Source: Bacillota bacterium (GTDB taxonomy: Bacteria > Bacillota > Clostridia > Lachnospirales > Lachnospiraceae). From it: 57,221 bases of DNA. Position numbers and translations under genes: made by a program. Position 1 is the stretch's first letter. Every line of letters starts with the position of its first letter. The notes under the pieces are model-generated. The model was given only the letters and a program-made list of their open reading frames with translations. It made no database searches and was not told the origin of the DNA. Below are positions 7,600 through 16,706 of the stretch, in pieces. Location of the stretch: contig JAEWAK010000061.1 of NCBI GenBank assembly GCA_023391695.1, positions 1-57,221 on the forward strand, in the 5' to 3' direction.

Positions 7600-9420
7600 T
7601 TAGCTCTGACAGGGAAGTGTCAGATAAAAAGTGGTTCCGGTTCCAGGTTCCGCTTTTAATTCAATGGAATAATTCTCCCCGTAGATAAGGGATAGACGCC
7701 GGTATACATTGGATAAGCCGATACTTCCTTCCCTGGTTTTCCGAAGGACATTCTCATAATCCGAAATCTCCATTCCCTTGCCGTTATCGGAAACGGTAAA
7801 AACAATAAAATCCCCCTGTTTCTCCGCACACAGTCTTAAAATCCCTCCCCCGGATATTCCTTCAAACCCGTGGAGAATGGAATTTTCCACAATGGGCTGG
7901 AGAAAAAATTTGGGAACTTTATAAACCATCAGTTCACCCGGAATTTCGATTTTTGTTTCAAACACCCCTTCAAAACGCCGGGACATGATATTAATATAGT
8001 TGATGGTCCACTGGACTTCGTCGGACAGGGGTATTTTTTCATTTGTATTTTTAAAAGAATAATGCAGCATCTCCGACAGACTCACGATCAGCTCCGAAGT
8101 TTCATGATCGTCATTCAGGATAGCCATCATATTGATAGTGTTAAGGGTATTGTACAAAAAATGCGGATTGATCTGCATGGTCAGGGCCATGATCTGGGTA
8201 TCCTTTTCCCGTAGGGAAATCTTATAATTTTCATCAATTAAACGGGTGATCTCCGTTTCCATATGATTAAAAGTCCGGGTCAGGATTTTAAAATCCTTCC
8301 CTCTGGGCACCGGTGTATCCGCACTGAAATCTCCGGTTGAAACCCGTTGTGCCGCCTTTGTCAGTGCCGCGATGGGCTTACTGATGGTAGAGGAAAGAAG
8401 TGCCGCAATGAGTACGGAAGCAGCCAGTAATACCATGGTGATCCATCTCTGGGATTTCTGCATCTGTTCTTTTGTAGTTTGGATCACTTCCGTCATGGGG
8501 ATCAGACAAAAAGAAAACCAGTTACGCCCTTCCATATCATCGTAACACAACAGATATTCCACGTTATTTATCCAGTAAGAAGTATAACCCGAAGAAGCTT
8601 TTAAATTAAGGATCCGTTCCGGGACCTGGGAAGTAATGGGAAAGAGCTTATTATCCGAAGAGATAATCTTTCCCTCTTCATTGACCACCCCATAGATATT
8701 GCCTTCATAATTTACGCTTGATTTATAAAGGGAGGCCAGTGTTTCCTCCAGGACATTTACGACTAAAACAGGCCGTTCCTGTTCATTCTTCATGACATAG
8801 AGTTTACCGTTTTGGGAGTATTGAAAATTCATCTGTCTGACCATGGTAATGGGATAATGATATTCGTAATTTTCTTTTTTGCTTAAGTATTCTGTCTGGA
8901 ACCACTTTCCGTAATCATAACCGGTGATCCATAATACCTGTCCCCCGGCTTCTGCCGCCTTTTTATCCAGACCGAAATTTTGTATTTCTTCTACACTGGG
9001 TTTCATGGAGGTGTTATTCGCATCAAAAATCCATTTTGATGTATACAAATACTTTGAATAAACCGTAATATTTGCCGCAAACTGCTTTCCCAGTACATCC
9101 GATATGACCCGGTCTTCATTCAAAAAATCACTGACCGTAAAGCTATCCATATTGGAAAAGCATTCAAAGCAGTCCTTATTATTTAAAAGCAGATAAGAGG
9201 CATCCTCAATCCGGCTAAGGGTGGTATCAATCAGGTTATTATTTGTTTTCACAATCGACTGCACATTCTGTGACGCCACCTTTACCATATCGGCTTCATA
9301 AGTTTTCATCACCTGGCTGTATATCACAAAAGACGGGATAATTGCGAATACCGCCAGTATAACTCCAAGTTTGGCCCGCAGGCTCATGTACAGAATCCGT
9401 TCCATATATTTTTTTACCAT
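7600..9420 (-). CDS. YesM-type sensor histidine kinase
   Basis: Membrane histidine kinase of the LytS/YesM class, 606 residues. One membrane segment lies near residues 18-36, an extracellular sensing domain covers about 40-320, a second membrane segment is at 327-346, and HAMP runs to about 400. The phosphoacceptor motif QINPHFLYNTLN has His420; the ATPase domain shows an N-box (FLQPIVENSILHG, 506-518) and DNGKGM (545-550). It overlaps the response regulator gene by seven bases, so the two are coupled. Such pairs usually sense extracellular sugars and activate the adjacent CUT1 operon. Confidence 0.93.
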   Translation of the reverse strand: MVKKYMERILYMSLRAKLGVILAVFAIIPSFVIYSQVMKTYEADMVKVASQNVQSIVKTNNNLIDTTLSRIEDASYLLLNNKDCFECFSNMDSFTVSDFLNEDRVISDVLGKQFAANITVYSKYLYTSKWIFDANNTSMKPSVEEIQNFGLDKKAAEAGGQVLWITGYDYGKWFQTEYLSKKENYEYHYPITMVRQMNFQYSQNGKLYVMKNEQERPVLVVNVLEETLASLYKSSVNYEGNIYGVVNEEGKIISSDNKLFPITSQVPERILNLKASSGYTSYWINNVEYLLCYDDMEGRNWFSFCLIPMTEVIQTTKEQMQKSQRWITMVLLAASVLIAALLSSTISKPIAALTKAAQRVSTGDFSADTPVPRGKDFKILTRTFNHMETEITRLIDENYKISLREKDTQIMALTMQINPHFLYNTLNTINMMAILNDDHETSELIVSLSEMLHYSFKNTNEKIPLSDEVQWTINYINIMSRRFEGVFETKIEIPGELMVYKVPKFFLQPIVENSILHGFEGISGGGILRLCAEKQGDFIVFTVSDNGKGMEISDYENVLRKTREGSIGLSNVYRRLSLIYGENYSIELKAEPGTGTTFYLTLPCQS

Positions 9421-11015
9421 TTTTTATGAGCCTTTCTGTATTGTTCCGGTGAAATATTAAATTCCCGGCGGAACATCCTGTTAAAATAATTACTGTCATG
9501 AAAGCCGCACTTTGAGGCTATCTCCTGGATTTTATCGCCTGTGTCCAGCAACAGCCTGCAGGCCAGCTCCATCCTTAATTTCAGTACGTATACACTGTAG
9601 GGCAGTCCTACTTTTTCTTTCAGCTTTCCGGACAGGTAATTCGGATGGAAATGCACATATTCCGCTACCTTTTGCAGGGATAAATCACTGTCCAAATGAG
9701 CTTTTATATAAGCCATGCATTCCTCCACCGCATCCGCCTGACTGCCTTTCTGTATGGAATACTGTATGGCCTGTTCTAATAACTGCTTTGAAATTTCAAA
9801 CAGCTGGCCGAAAGAATCACATTCCGCATACATCTGATAGGAACGGTTTAACAACTGATCGTACTGTTCCTGCAAAATTTCATTTTCCAGTTCTTTCAGG
9901 ATCAATACGATTACGGAAGAAACCCTGTGTTTGATTTTATTCGGATAGCATCTTGATTCTTTTAATAATGCGGTTTTCATACCGTCAACTATATTACGCA
10001 TCTGATTTACGTCGGAACTGCGAATGGCACGGTGCAGTTGGTTTTCAAAAGAAGCAGTGGACTTTGTGGGTATATCCATAATGGTATGCATCTTATCAAA
10101 GGCAAAAATTCCTCCCTCTGTCTCATAAAAATAAAAAGCTAACATCTCCTCGGCCTGTACCAGGCCTTCTGCTGCGAATTCTGCCAGACATAATTTCGTA
10201 TTCGATAAACCTGCCCAGAAAATAATATTGTCCTGCTGCAGTTGTTTCAGGCAGTATTCCAGTTTTTGCGCTACCTCCAGGGCTGTTTCTTTCGGGAGCA
10301 GCAGAGCCGCCTTATGGACTGCCTTATTAAAATCATTTGCCTGGGGAACAAAGAACATATGGGGAAACAAAAAAGAGAGATGCTCCATGAGAGTACCTTC
10401 CTGCTGTTGCGATATGGTACGGTACACTTTCCGGGAATCCGAAGACTCTATCCTCCAGCGAAGCAGGGCCACGGTTCCGAATTCCTGTAATATGCCATAT
10501 TTATCTTCATTCAGCCTGACCGCCGTCTTATTGCCCTTAAGGATATCCTGCAAAAGATTATATTCCTCCTGCTCCTTTGCTTTCGTAGCCAATACCTGGT
10601 ACTTATTCAGACTGTTTTCATTCTCATTTTCCTTTTGGATTTCAGACCGGACCTTTTCAAGAACCTTTTTGACCTCCGATATCCGAAAGGGTTTTATCAG
10701 ATACTCGACAACTTTATATTTGATCGCATTCTGGGCATATTCAAATTCCTGATAGGCACTGATTAAAATGATCTTCGTTTTGGGGTATTCCTCAAAAATC
10801 TTTTTGATCAGTTCCATTCCTCCCATAATCGGCATGCGGATATCGGTTAAAACGATATCTGCCGGTTTCTCCGTTAAACTATCGTAAACCTCCTTCCCAT
10901 TACTGCAAGCGATCACCTCAAAAGACGGACATAATTTGCAGATAATATCTTTTAGTACATTCCGCTGCATGGCTTCATCATCTGCGACTATAACTCTTAA
11001 CTGTACATTCATCAT
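9414..11015 (-). CDS. YesN-type response regulator, AraC output
   Basis: Response regulator of 533 residues. The receiver domain (about 5-125) has the acidic pair ADDE (11-14), phosphoacceptor Asp58 in DIVLTDIRMP, and the conserved Lys in YLIKPFR. A long linker leads to two AraC-type HTH motifs at about 430-530 (LSLQKVAEYVHFHPNYLS and IQEIASKCGFHDSNYFNRMF). AAGGAG lies 8 bases before the ATG. It is the first gene of the regulator/kinase pair and overlaps the kinase gene. Likely target: the binding-protein operon immediately downstream. Confidence 0.93.
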   Translation of the reverse strand: MMNVQLRVIVADDEAMQRNVLKDIICKLCPSFEVIACSNGKEVYDSLTEKPADIVLTDIRMPIMGGMELIKKIFEEYPKTKIILISAYQEFEYAQNAIKYKVVEYLIKPFRISEVKKVLEKVRSEIQKENENENSLNKYQVLATKAKEQEEYNLLQDILKGNKTAVRLNEDKYGILQEFGTVALLRWRIESSDSRKVYRTISQQQEGTLMEHLSFLFPHMFFVPQANDFNKAVHKAALLLPKETALEVAQKLEYCLKQLQQDNIIFWAGLSNTKLCLAEFAAEGLVQAEEMLAFYFYETEGGIFAFDKMHTIMDIPTKSTASFENQLHRAIRSSDVNQMRNIVDGMKTALLKESRCYPNKIKHRVSSVIVLILKELENEILQEQYDQLLNRSYQMYAECDSFGQLFEISKQLLEQAIQYSIQKGSQADAVEECMAYIKAHLDSDLSLQKVAEYVHFHPNYLSGKLKEKVGLPYSVYVLKLRMELACRLLLDTGDKIQEIASKCGFHDSNYFNRMFRREFNISPEQYRKAHKKW

Positions 11016-11365
11016 AAATTAATCTCCTTAACCCTTCTCTCCTCTGGATAAAATATAACCCGTCTTACGCAATTCCCCTTCCATTGATAAAAATGATAAT
11101 TTTATACATGAATTTGACTTGTTTTTATTAATATTATATGAATTGAAAAAATGAATAGCAAGTAACAAATAGCAAATATATGAAATAATCAGTCCTGCCC
11201 CGGCAGACAGTATCAGGACTATAAAGCCTGTAATTTTTCCCCCAATAAAAAACGTCTGCCGGTCATTTACTGAAACCAACAGACGTTTAACAACTGTATT
11301 TAAACTCATTTATGATATCCATTTTATTTTTAGATACATTTCCAGGCAATCGCTCCAGGCCGCTT
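11016..11365. other. Intergenic region with terminator
   Basis: AT-rich spacer between the YesN gene and the FakA-like gene. It holds the terminator at 11250-11288 and presumably the promoter of the regulator/kinase pair, although no convincing -35/-10 pair was identified. A 93-codon frame crossing it is not believed to be a gene. Confidence 0.5.
11250..11288 (-). terminator. Rho-independent terminator
   Basis: On the minus strand AAACGTCTG pairs perfectly with CAGACGTTT (11280-11288 with 11250-11258), followed by a T-run. It lies about 80 bases past the stop of the FakA-like gene and is the expected end of that transcript. Confidence 0.75.
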
Positions 11366-11617
11366 TTAACCCGAAAGGCCATTGCTCTGGCGCTCCATAT
11401 TTTCTACAACAATATCGTATATTTCTCCCAGAGAGGCACAGTACTCAAGAACTTTCCACGGTGTATTCGTATGAAAATGGATTTTAATCATCTCATCATC
11501 CCCCACAGCAAGCAGGCAGTCGCCTTCAATATGACTGGTGATATACTCATTAATTGCATCTTCCGAAAGATCATGCCCCTCTATTAGTAACTGGGTATCA
11601 AATTTATATTCTAACAT
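11366..11617 (-). CDS. Stand-alone FakA/YloV middle-domain-like protein
   Basis: Small protein of 83 residues resembling only the middle domain of FakA/YloV (the DAK2-containing fatty acid kinase): LLAVGDDEMIKIHFHTNTPW and EIYDIVVENMERQ match the FakA pattern in which a His near an H-x-H-T motif takes part in catalysis. The N-terminal DhaL-type nucleotide domain is absent. It therefore cannot be a complete kinase; it may act with a partner or be a free-standing regulatory domain. AAGGAG is well placed before the ATG at 11617. It has its own terminator and no evident operon partner. Confidence 0.7.
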   Translation of the reverse strand: MLEYKFDTQLLIEGHDLSEDAINEYITSHIEGDCLLAVGDDEMIKIHFHTNTPWKVLEYCASLGEIYDIVVENMERQSNGLSG

Positions 11618-11745
11618 GATTTTTCTCCTTTCCTTCTTCTATTCTATATATTCCCTGATACGGTTTATGTGATTAATTGCATTTGCCGGCGATGAAACGA
11701 TCTCACGGTAAACCATTTATAACAAATAATCTGTATTATACCTGC

Positions 11746-12762
11746 TTAGTTATACGTATTCAAATCTGCCAGTAACTCTAAATTTGTCTTTTCATATTCA
11801 TTAAAAACACTATCCTCAAAATCTTCCGGCGTAATCGAAGGCTCATACCATAATTGTCCCATAAAATAATTATTTAAATCTTCATTCTTAAATATGTATC
11901 CATGCCTTGCATAAATTTCATTTTTTGCCAAAGAAAGAATCAAGGAAGGGACGTTCTCAAAATCCTGACTCTCATAATATTTCATATCCGTATAATATAA
12001 AGGTTCAACTGCAATAGAGACATCACTCACTTCACGGACATTTTCCATATACTTTGTTACCTCCTCATAGAAAGAACAGCTTTCCCGGTACTTGCTTCTT
12101 TCTTCTATCGCTGCAAGCATTTCATCTTCAGGCCACGGAGAATAATATCTGTTATATACCGTGTTAAGCAGATCCTTCTCTGACATCTCAGTCCCTGTTT
12201 CTTCCTTTTCCACAACTTTATCCGCTCTTTTCAACTGGTATACCCCTGAAATGCCAAAACCGGATGAATTGTTATCATCCATCTTATAATTCTGCACTTC
12301 TATGCGGATCGTATCATCCAAAAACTGTATGTGCAGAGTTCCTGTACCGCCCCAGCCATCATCCGTAAATTCGTAATAACACTCATTATTTTTAATTTTT
12401 CCGGCAACATTGTCAATTTCTGCTATACGCTCACTGATACCCTGCTCAGAGTATAGATATCCATTCAACTCGGTTTTATTTGTAACGTTTACAGAGAATT
12501 CAGTCCCGCCGTCAGAAATAACCATGTCATGGCTTATACCACTTTCCGTCCAAAAGCCTGAATATGTCTCATAATTTTCATTTTCTGTACCTGTATTTTC
12601 GGGGACGCTGTTCTCACTTTCTGCTTGTTCCTGACTGTCTTGCGTGCCGGTTTTTACTATTTGAGCAGAATCTGTATCCTCTACCCTGCCTTTTTCTGTC
12701 TTCCCGCATCCAGACATGATAAAGCAAATACAAAATATTATAATTAAATATTTCTTTCTCAT
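11746..12762 (-). CDS. YARHG-domain lipoprotein
   Basis: Predicted lipoprotein of 338 residues. The signal peptide ends at IMSGC with the lipid-modified Cys19; a low-complexity acidic segment follows to about residue 65. The C-terminal ~70 residues contain a YARHG domain (KNEIYARHGYIF, then YFMGQLWYEP), found in bacterial surface proteins and probably binding an extracellular ligand. The middle region (about 70-180) is beta-rich and not recognised. Function is unknown. It appears monocistronic. Confidence 0.75.
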   Translation of the reverse strand: MRKKYLIIIFCICFIMSGCGKTEKGRVEDTDSAQIVKTGTQDSQEQAESENSVPENTGTENENYETYSGFWTESGISHDMVISDGGTEFSVNVTNKTELNGYLYSEQGISERIAEIDNVAGKIKNNECYYEFTDDGWGGTGTLHIQFLDDTIRIEVQNYKMDDNNSSGFGISGVYQLKRADKVVEKEETGTEMSEKDLLNTVYNRYYSPWPEDEMLAAIEERSKYRESCSFYEEVTKYMENVREVSDVSIAVEPLYYTDMKYYESQDFENVPSLILSLAKNEIYARHGYIFKNEDLNNYFMGQLWYEPSITPEDFEDSVFNEYEKTNLELLADLNTYN

Positions 12763-12906
12763 AAAGTATTCCTTTCAATAGTTGCTTTCATTTACTCTGG
12801 TGATGCTGCCTTTGATTGCTTTCCCTCGTTTTGTCTGAGGTTCTCAAAAAGGGGGGCAGCCACATTGATAACCCATTTTATTTAGTTAAACTATGTGAAT
12901 ATTTGA

Positions 12907-13395
12907 TTAAAACTCTAAAATCATATCATACCACTTAGAACCACCGTGTTCGGATTTTGAAACACCTTTATTTTCAAACCCAAACTTTGTGTAGTAATGA
13001 ATGAGCTTCTCTTTACACGTTAAAATAACACCTTTTCGACCAGCTAATCTTGATACTTCTATCAAGTGACTCATTAATTGTGCCGCAATTCCTTGATTAC
13101 GGTAATCAATAATCACATCAAGTCCAAAAATAGTCTGGTAATCTCCATTTGGAATGTGTAAAGTGGCGTCACTAAATAGTTCATCATAGATCGTTGTTTC
13201 ATTGATTACACACCCATTGATAAATCCAATTATTTCTCCATCCATTTCTGCTGCAAAAAAACTTTCTGGAAATGTCTTAATTCGTTGTTCGAATGATGCC
13301 TTCGTAGCAGCCTCTGCCTCTGGAAAGCATCCCGCTTCCACTTCTGCTACCGCACTTAAGTCTTCTATTGATACGCTTCTAATTTTAATATCCAT
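12907..13395 (-). CDS. GNAT family N-acetyltransferase
   Basis: GNAT acetyltransferase of 162 residues that moves an acetyl group from acetyl-CoA to an unknown amine. The acetyl-CoA loop is visible as DYRNQGIAAQLM around residue 101, preceded by the beta-4 strand FGLDVII, and the end contains YTKFGFENKGVS. I chose the ATG at 13395, 9 bases after AAGGAG; the longer frame upstream has no such site. It lies 85 bp from the ACR3-like transporter gene on the same strand and may share its transcript. Confidence 0.85.
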   Translation of the reverse strand: MDIKIRSVSIEDLSAVAEVEAGCFPEAEAATKASFEQRIKTFPESFFAAEMDGEIIGFINGCVINETTIYDELFSDATLHIPNGDYQTIFGLDVIIDYRNQGIAAQLMSHLIEVSRLAGRKGVILTCKEKLIHYYTKFGFENKGVSKSEHGGSKWYDMILEF

Positions 13396-13480
13396 TACAC
13401 TGATCTCCTTTTGCTTAAATTCATCATATCCTACGTTTACGTATGTCAAGCTCTAACTTTATGTTAGGAGGGCCGCTTTC

Positions 13481-14443
13481 TTATTGAGTCTTGTTCTTGT
13501 TTCTGAGCAGCAATAGAAATCTTGCAATCATGGTCATTACGGGCAATTCGATCAATGGCTCCACCAACATAATCAGATGAATAATTGGCTCATTTGGAAA
13601 AGCCATAAGTGCAATGCCAAGTGTCATTGGAGAATTCTTTGCAATTGTTGTGAGAGTTAGACTTGCGGTGTCTTCATAAGTGTATTTAAAAACCTTGCCT
13701 ATTACATGAGCTAAAACGAAATTTATAATATAGAATAATAAAATTGGTATGATTAGTTTTGCAACAATGTTAAGATTAGATAAAAGACTGTTTCCTTTTG
13801 ATGCAAACATGGCCATAATTGCAAGCGCAAGCAAAACGATTTGAAGCGAGGAAAATACATTAAAAATCTTTTCCTTCATTTTGTCGTATTTCAATTTCTG
13901 TATAAATACTTTTGCTATTTGTGCAAGAACGAATGGAACAATTAACATGTATAATACGCTAAATAAAAGTTCATGCATATTTACAGAACCTGTTACGCCC
14001 CCTGCAATATATAGATACACCGGTAATAATACAATTTGTAAAATAAGATTAACCGGCAAAACGGTCGCAGATAGTGGTACATTTCCTTTTGCAATACCTG
14101 TAAAAACAAGATACCAATCTGTGCATGGAGTAACCATCAGCATGAGAAAGCCAATTTGCATGATAGGAGAATCTACCAGAAACATTTTTCCCAGTAAAAT
14201 TACTATAATTGGCGTCCACACAAAATTGATCAAAACCGTAGCGATTGAAAATTTTACATTGCCGAGAGCTTTTTTAAAATCTTTAAGGGGAGTATTTAAG
14301 AATACTCCGAATAGCATTACAAAAAGAAACGGTGTGACTAAATTTTCGGCATAACTTTCTATAATCGGAATATTGCCTAGTAACATTCCTATAACGATAG
14401 CCATAAGAAGCACAAGCGATTGGAATTTTTCTAATATCTTCAA
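13481..14443 (-). CDS. ACR3/bile acid symporter family permease
   Basis: Integral membrane protein of 320 residues with about ten predicted membrane segments, of the ACR3 arsenite efflux / bile acid:sodium symporter superfamily. A cysteine in the conserved TPC motif (Cys107 in MVTPCTDWYLVFTGIAKGN) corresponds to the Cys needed for arsenite transport in ACR3, and the KNSPMTLGIAL segment matches the second family signature. The start is a TTG at 14443 with AGGAGG 8-9 bases upstream. No ArsR, ArsC or ArsA gene is nearby, so arsenite as substrate is likely but not certain. Confidence 0.75.
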   Translation of the reverse strand: MKILEKFQSLVLLMAIVIGMLLGNIPIIESYAENLVTPFLFVMLFGVFLNTPLKDFKKALGNVKFSIATVLINFVWTPIIVILLGKMFLVDSPIMQIGFLMLMVTPCTDWYLVFTGIAKGNVPLSATVLPVNLILQIVLLPVYLYIAGGVTGSVNMHELLFSVLYMLIVPFVLAQIAKVFIQKLKYDKMKEKIFNVFSSLQIVLLALAIMAMFASKGNSLLSNLNIVAKLIIPILLFYIINFVLAHVIGKVFKYTYEDTASLTLTTIAKNSPMTLGIALMAFPNEPIIHLIMLVEPLIELPVMTMIARFLLLLRNKNKTQ

Positions 14444-14519
14444 TATATTTTCCTCCTAAATACCTAAAGCTTTTGTGTTGTTGATTGCGGCACCTCATAT
14501 ACTCACTACGTTCGATTAA

Positions 14520-14728
14520 CAGAATAAAATCTAGTTTGTACATGTCCCTGACACCGGGCATAAAATAAGGCGCCAGCGTATTTCCCATCCGTACGATTCC
14601 GTAATCCTGTTTAGAAAGATTAAAAGCATCCGCTTGAATGCTGATGCTCTTATTGTATGTCTCATGGACAGGCGATAGCCGCCAGAATCGTCAGGAGTTA
14701 TCCATATGCTGCCGTATTTGCATTTCAT
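14520..14728 (-). pseudogene. Frameshifted gene fragment, unknown family
   Basis: Two overlapping minus-strand frames look coding but interrupt each other: the upstream one reads YGSIWITPDDSGGYRLSM, then sense-like sequence continues in another frame as DYGIVRMGNTLAPYFMPG. Neither has a ribosome binding site and the start would overlap the ATPase gene end. This is best explained as the decayed fragment of one gene with a frameshift near 14620. The family is not recognised. The ACTCACTACGTTCG repeat word lies at its 3' side. Confidence 0.35.
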
Positions 14729-15582
14729 TTATTTTTTTCAAATTCATCCTTATACATTATAAAAAAATCGTAAAAATACTTTACGTTTTCAAGCTCCGTC
14801 CATTTTGCAGTTTCCATTTCATTCGAATCCAAATTATATATTTTTGCATTTAAAGTTCCAAGCATAAACGGAGAGTGGGTTGAGATAATAAACTGGTTTC
14901 CCAATAATCTGGCCATTTTATTTATCTTTTCTGCCAGTAATACTTGATTGGCTGGAGATAACGATACTTCCGGTTCATCCAACAGATAAAGTGCATCAGG
15001 TTCCAAATAATCATCCAGCATCTGTAATGTTGTTTCCCCATTAGAATACTTTTCCTGTGCAAACTTAAGGCACTCTATTTGTTCATACATTTTCTTTGAA
15101 TCTCTTAAACTATGAATCTGCTCTTTTGTCATTCCCCTTCTAACGTGGTCATATACATATCCATCCCTTAAAATCTGCTCCTGCTGGATTTTCTTAATTT
15201 CATATAAAATATCTTCACTCTTGATATATCTGCTGCCATGTGGTATTTGTTCCAATTGTTTGCCTGCTTCATCTTCTCCTAATTCATAATCACATTCATG
15301 AATAAAATTAGAAAAGTAACGTGTTATCCCATACTTGTTACTCGTAGCAAATTCGTTTCCTTCTATTTGTAACTTATTTGCTATGATGTTAAGTACAGTA
15401 GATTTTCCGGAAGCATTATTTCCATACAAAAGAGTGATTGGCTGAAATGAAAATACCTTTTCAGATTTATTTGTAAATACGTTATAAGGATAGATATTGG
15501 GATTATCCACTCTCTTCCCAGATAGTGAAAAACTGCTTAAATATCTAATGTTCTTCACCTTCCTTTCATCGTAATAGTTCAA
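14725..15582 (-). CDS. AAA family ATPase (OLD/RecF-like)
   Basis: ATPase of about 285 residues with an ABC-type/RecF-like fold. Walker A is GNNASGKST near residue 55, a weak signature-like SNGETTLQ lies near 180, Walker B is ALYLLDEPEVSLS near 197-209, and a histidine switch STHSPF follows. Such single-domain ATPases are common and often pair with nucleases in defence modules, but no nuclease or toxin partner lies beside this one. The start is unsure: the TTG at 15582 has no good ribosome binding site, and a GTG nine codons in has AAAGGAA too close. Confidence 0.75.
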   Translation of the reverse strand: MNYYDERKVKNIRYLSSFSLSGKRVDNPNIYPYNVFTNKSEKVFSFQPITLLYGNNASGKSTVLNIIANKLQIEGNEFATSNKYGITRYFSNFIHECDYELGEDEAGKQLEQIPHGSRYIKSEDILYEIKKIQQEQILRDGYVYDHVRRGMTKEQIHSLRDSKKMYEQIECLKFAQEKYSNGETTLQMLDDYLEPDALYLLDEPEVSLSPANQVLLAEKINKMARLLGNQFIISTHSPFMLGTLNAKIYNLDSNEMETAKWTELENVKYFYDFFIMYKDEFEKNK

Positions 15583-15635
15583 GTATAAACTATTTTCGCA
15601 AACAGAACAAATATTCTTATTTCTTTATTTAAAAA

Positions 15636-16007
15636 CTAAAAATGCGGGCCACCGATTTCGATGATATGATTGTCAGGATCATATATCCGGAATATTTTTT
15701 GCCAAGGTAATTCGATAATTCCATGAATTATTTTCACTTCTTTCTGAAGAATCTTATTATATTCCTCTTCAATATTCTCTGCTTCAAAATAGATATCTAT
15801 ATTGTTATACCCTTGCTTTCCGGTATGAATGAGCTTATTTATTTCCTGCTCAGGCATAAGCTTATCTGCTTGATGTATTGAAAAGCGTTCTTTAAAAACC
15901 ACCATATTCCCCCAATCATATAATATCTCCAGCCCTATCATATTAATATAAAATTCCTTTGATACTTTTAAATCTTCAACCAAAACGATTGTATCGACAT
16001 GTTTCAT
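15636..16007 (-). CDS. VOC family protein (glyoxalase/bleomycin-resistance fold)
   Basis: Protein of 123 residues with two beta-alpha-beta-beta-beta modules of the vicinal oxygen chelate fold. The first begins VDTIVLVEDLKVSKEFYIN and the second holds IFRIYDPDNHIIEIGG. The typical metal ligands are partly present (Glu near the C-terminus), so it could be a metal enzyme or an antibiotic-binding protein. The start at 16007 follows GAGGTG six bases upstream. Substrate is unknown. Confidence 0.8.
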   Translation of the reverse strand: MKHVDTIVLVEDLKVSKEFYINMIGLEILYDWGNMVVFKERFSIHQADKLMPEQEINKLIHTGKQGYNNIDIYFEAENIEEEYNKILQKEVKIIHGIIELPWQKIFRIYDPDNHIIEIGGPHF

Positions 16008-16597
16008 TCCGTTCACCTCATTAGCAGTGCAGGCAAACTTGCCGCAAATCTTGCCCATACTGAATATTTAAGCGTTGATTTTATCTCTAAACAGATTATA
16101 TCAAATATACGCACGGAGAACAAGTGTTTTCTTTTTTACTATCAAAAGAAATTACACAATAACTCCTTATTTTATACGGCTTGGAAGACAAATTATATCT
16201 ACATGCCCTAGAACGGTCAAAAAAGATAACGTTTGAACCCGGCTTGGCGGTCATTTTTTTTACTATCTCGTATCTCCTTATCAGACAGAAAACATACCTA
16301 CAGATTTAAAACACTTTCAAATTAACCAGGTAATATAGCACCCTCCAAAAAAGAGACTCTCCGATTGACTATCCATTTGATGATGCGGATGAGAAGCCGG
16401 TTGCCGGTCAGGTTTAAGCTGCTGCCTGCGACGAGTCTGACCGACCGCGCTATCTCGCAGGTCCGGACGTGGAAGAAATGGCTGAACTGAGGTGGCCAGT
16501 CGGAAGAAAAATACTTGACTGCGATGCGGGACCAGCTGAGACAGATAACATGGCGAAATAGTATGAAAAGAATATAATTCAGTAAAATAATACAAGT
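16008..16597. other. Intergenic region with decayed, GC-richer segment
   Basis: No intact gene is seen. About 16340-16560 is visibly richer in GC than its surroundings. On the plus strand it reads as protein-like sequence with stops (DYPFDDADEKPVAGQV, stop, then in the same frame DRPRYLAGPDVEEMAELRW), suggesting a decayed foreign gene fragment. At 16211-16227 a 17-base word differs by one base from 25414-25430. The 94-codon minus-strand frame across 16317-16601 has no support. Confidence 0.4.
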
Positions 16598-16706
16598 TCA
16601 ATCAAATAGGAGGCTAGTCATTAGCTGACTAGCCTCCTCATATTTTACACCCGTTTTTTCAGGTGCGCTGTACTGTCTATATACGCGGACATAATCCACA
16701 TTTACC
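16598..16706 (-). pseudogene. GH16 C-terminal remnant
   Basis: Immediately after the GH23 stop codon, in another frame, the minus strand reads KVNVDYVRVYRQYSAPEKTG. VDYVRVY is the characteristic last strand of GH16 glucanases and is also the end of the intact GH16 at 44313-45566; the underlying DNA matches over about 24 bases. Almost all of the GH16 gene and the spacer are gone, and the tail is fused to the end of GH23. This is a deletion scar and is not expected to be translated. Confidence 0.6.
16609..16637 (-). terminator. Terminator after the GH23 gene
   Basis: GGAGGCTAGTCA pairs perfectly with TGACTAGCCTCC around a 5-base loop, followed on the minus strand by a moderately T-rich stretch. 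It lies about 70-100 bases past the GH23 stop and probably ends the GH18-GH23 transcript. Confidence 0.7.

Noticed and set aside
11028..11309. 93-codon minus-strand frame between YesN and the FakA-like gene
   Set aside because: No ribosome binding site, no recognisable family, and it runs through the terminator of the upstream gene.
14725..15582. Defence system (OLD/Gabija-like) around the AAA ATPase
   Set aside because: No nuclease, helicase or toxin partner is encoded on either side.
16317..16601. 94-codon minus-strand frame
   Set aside because: Crosses the decayed GC-rich patch, has no translation signal and no family.
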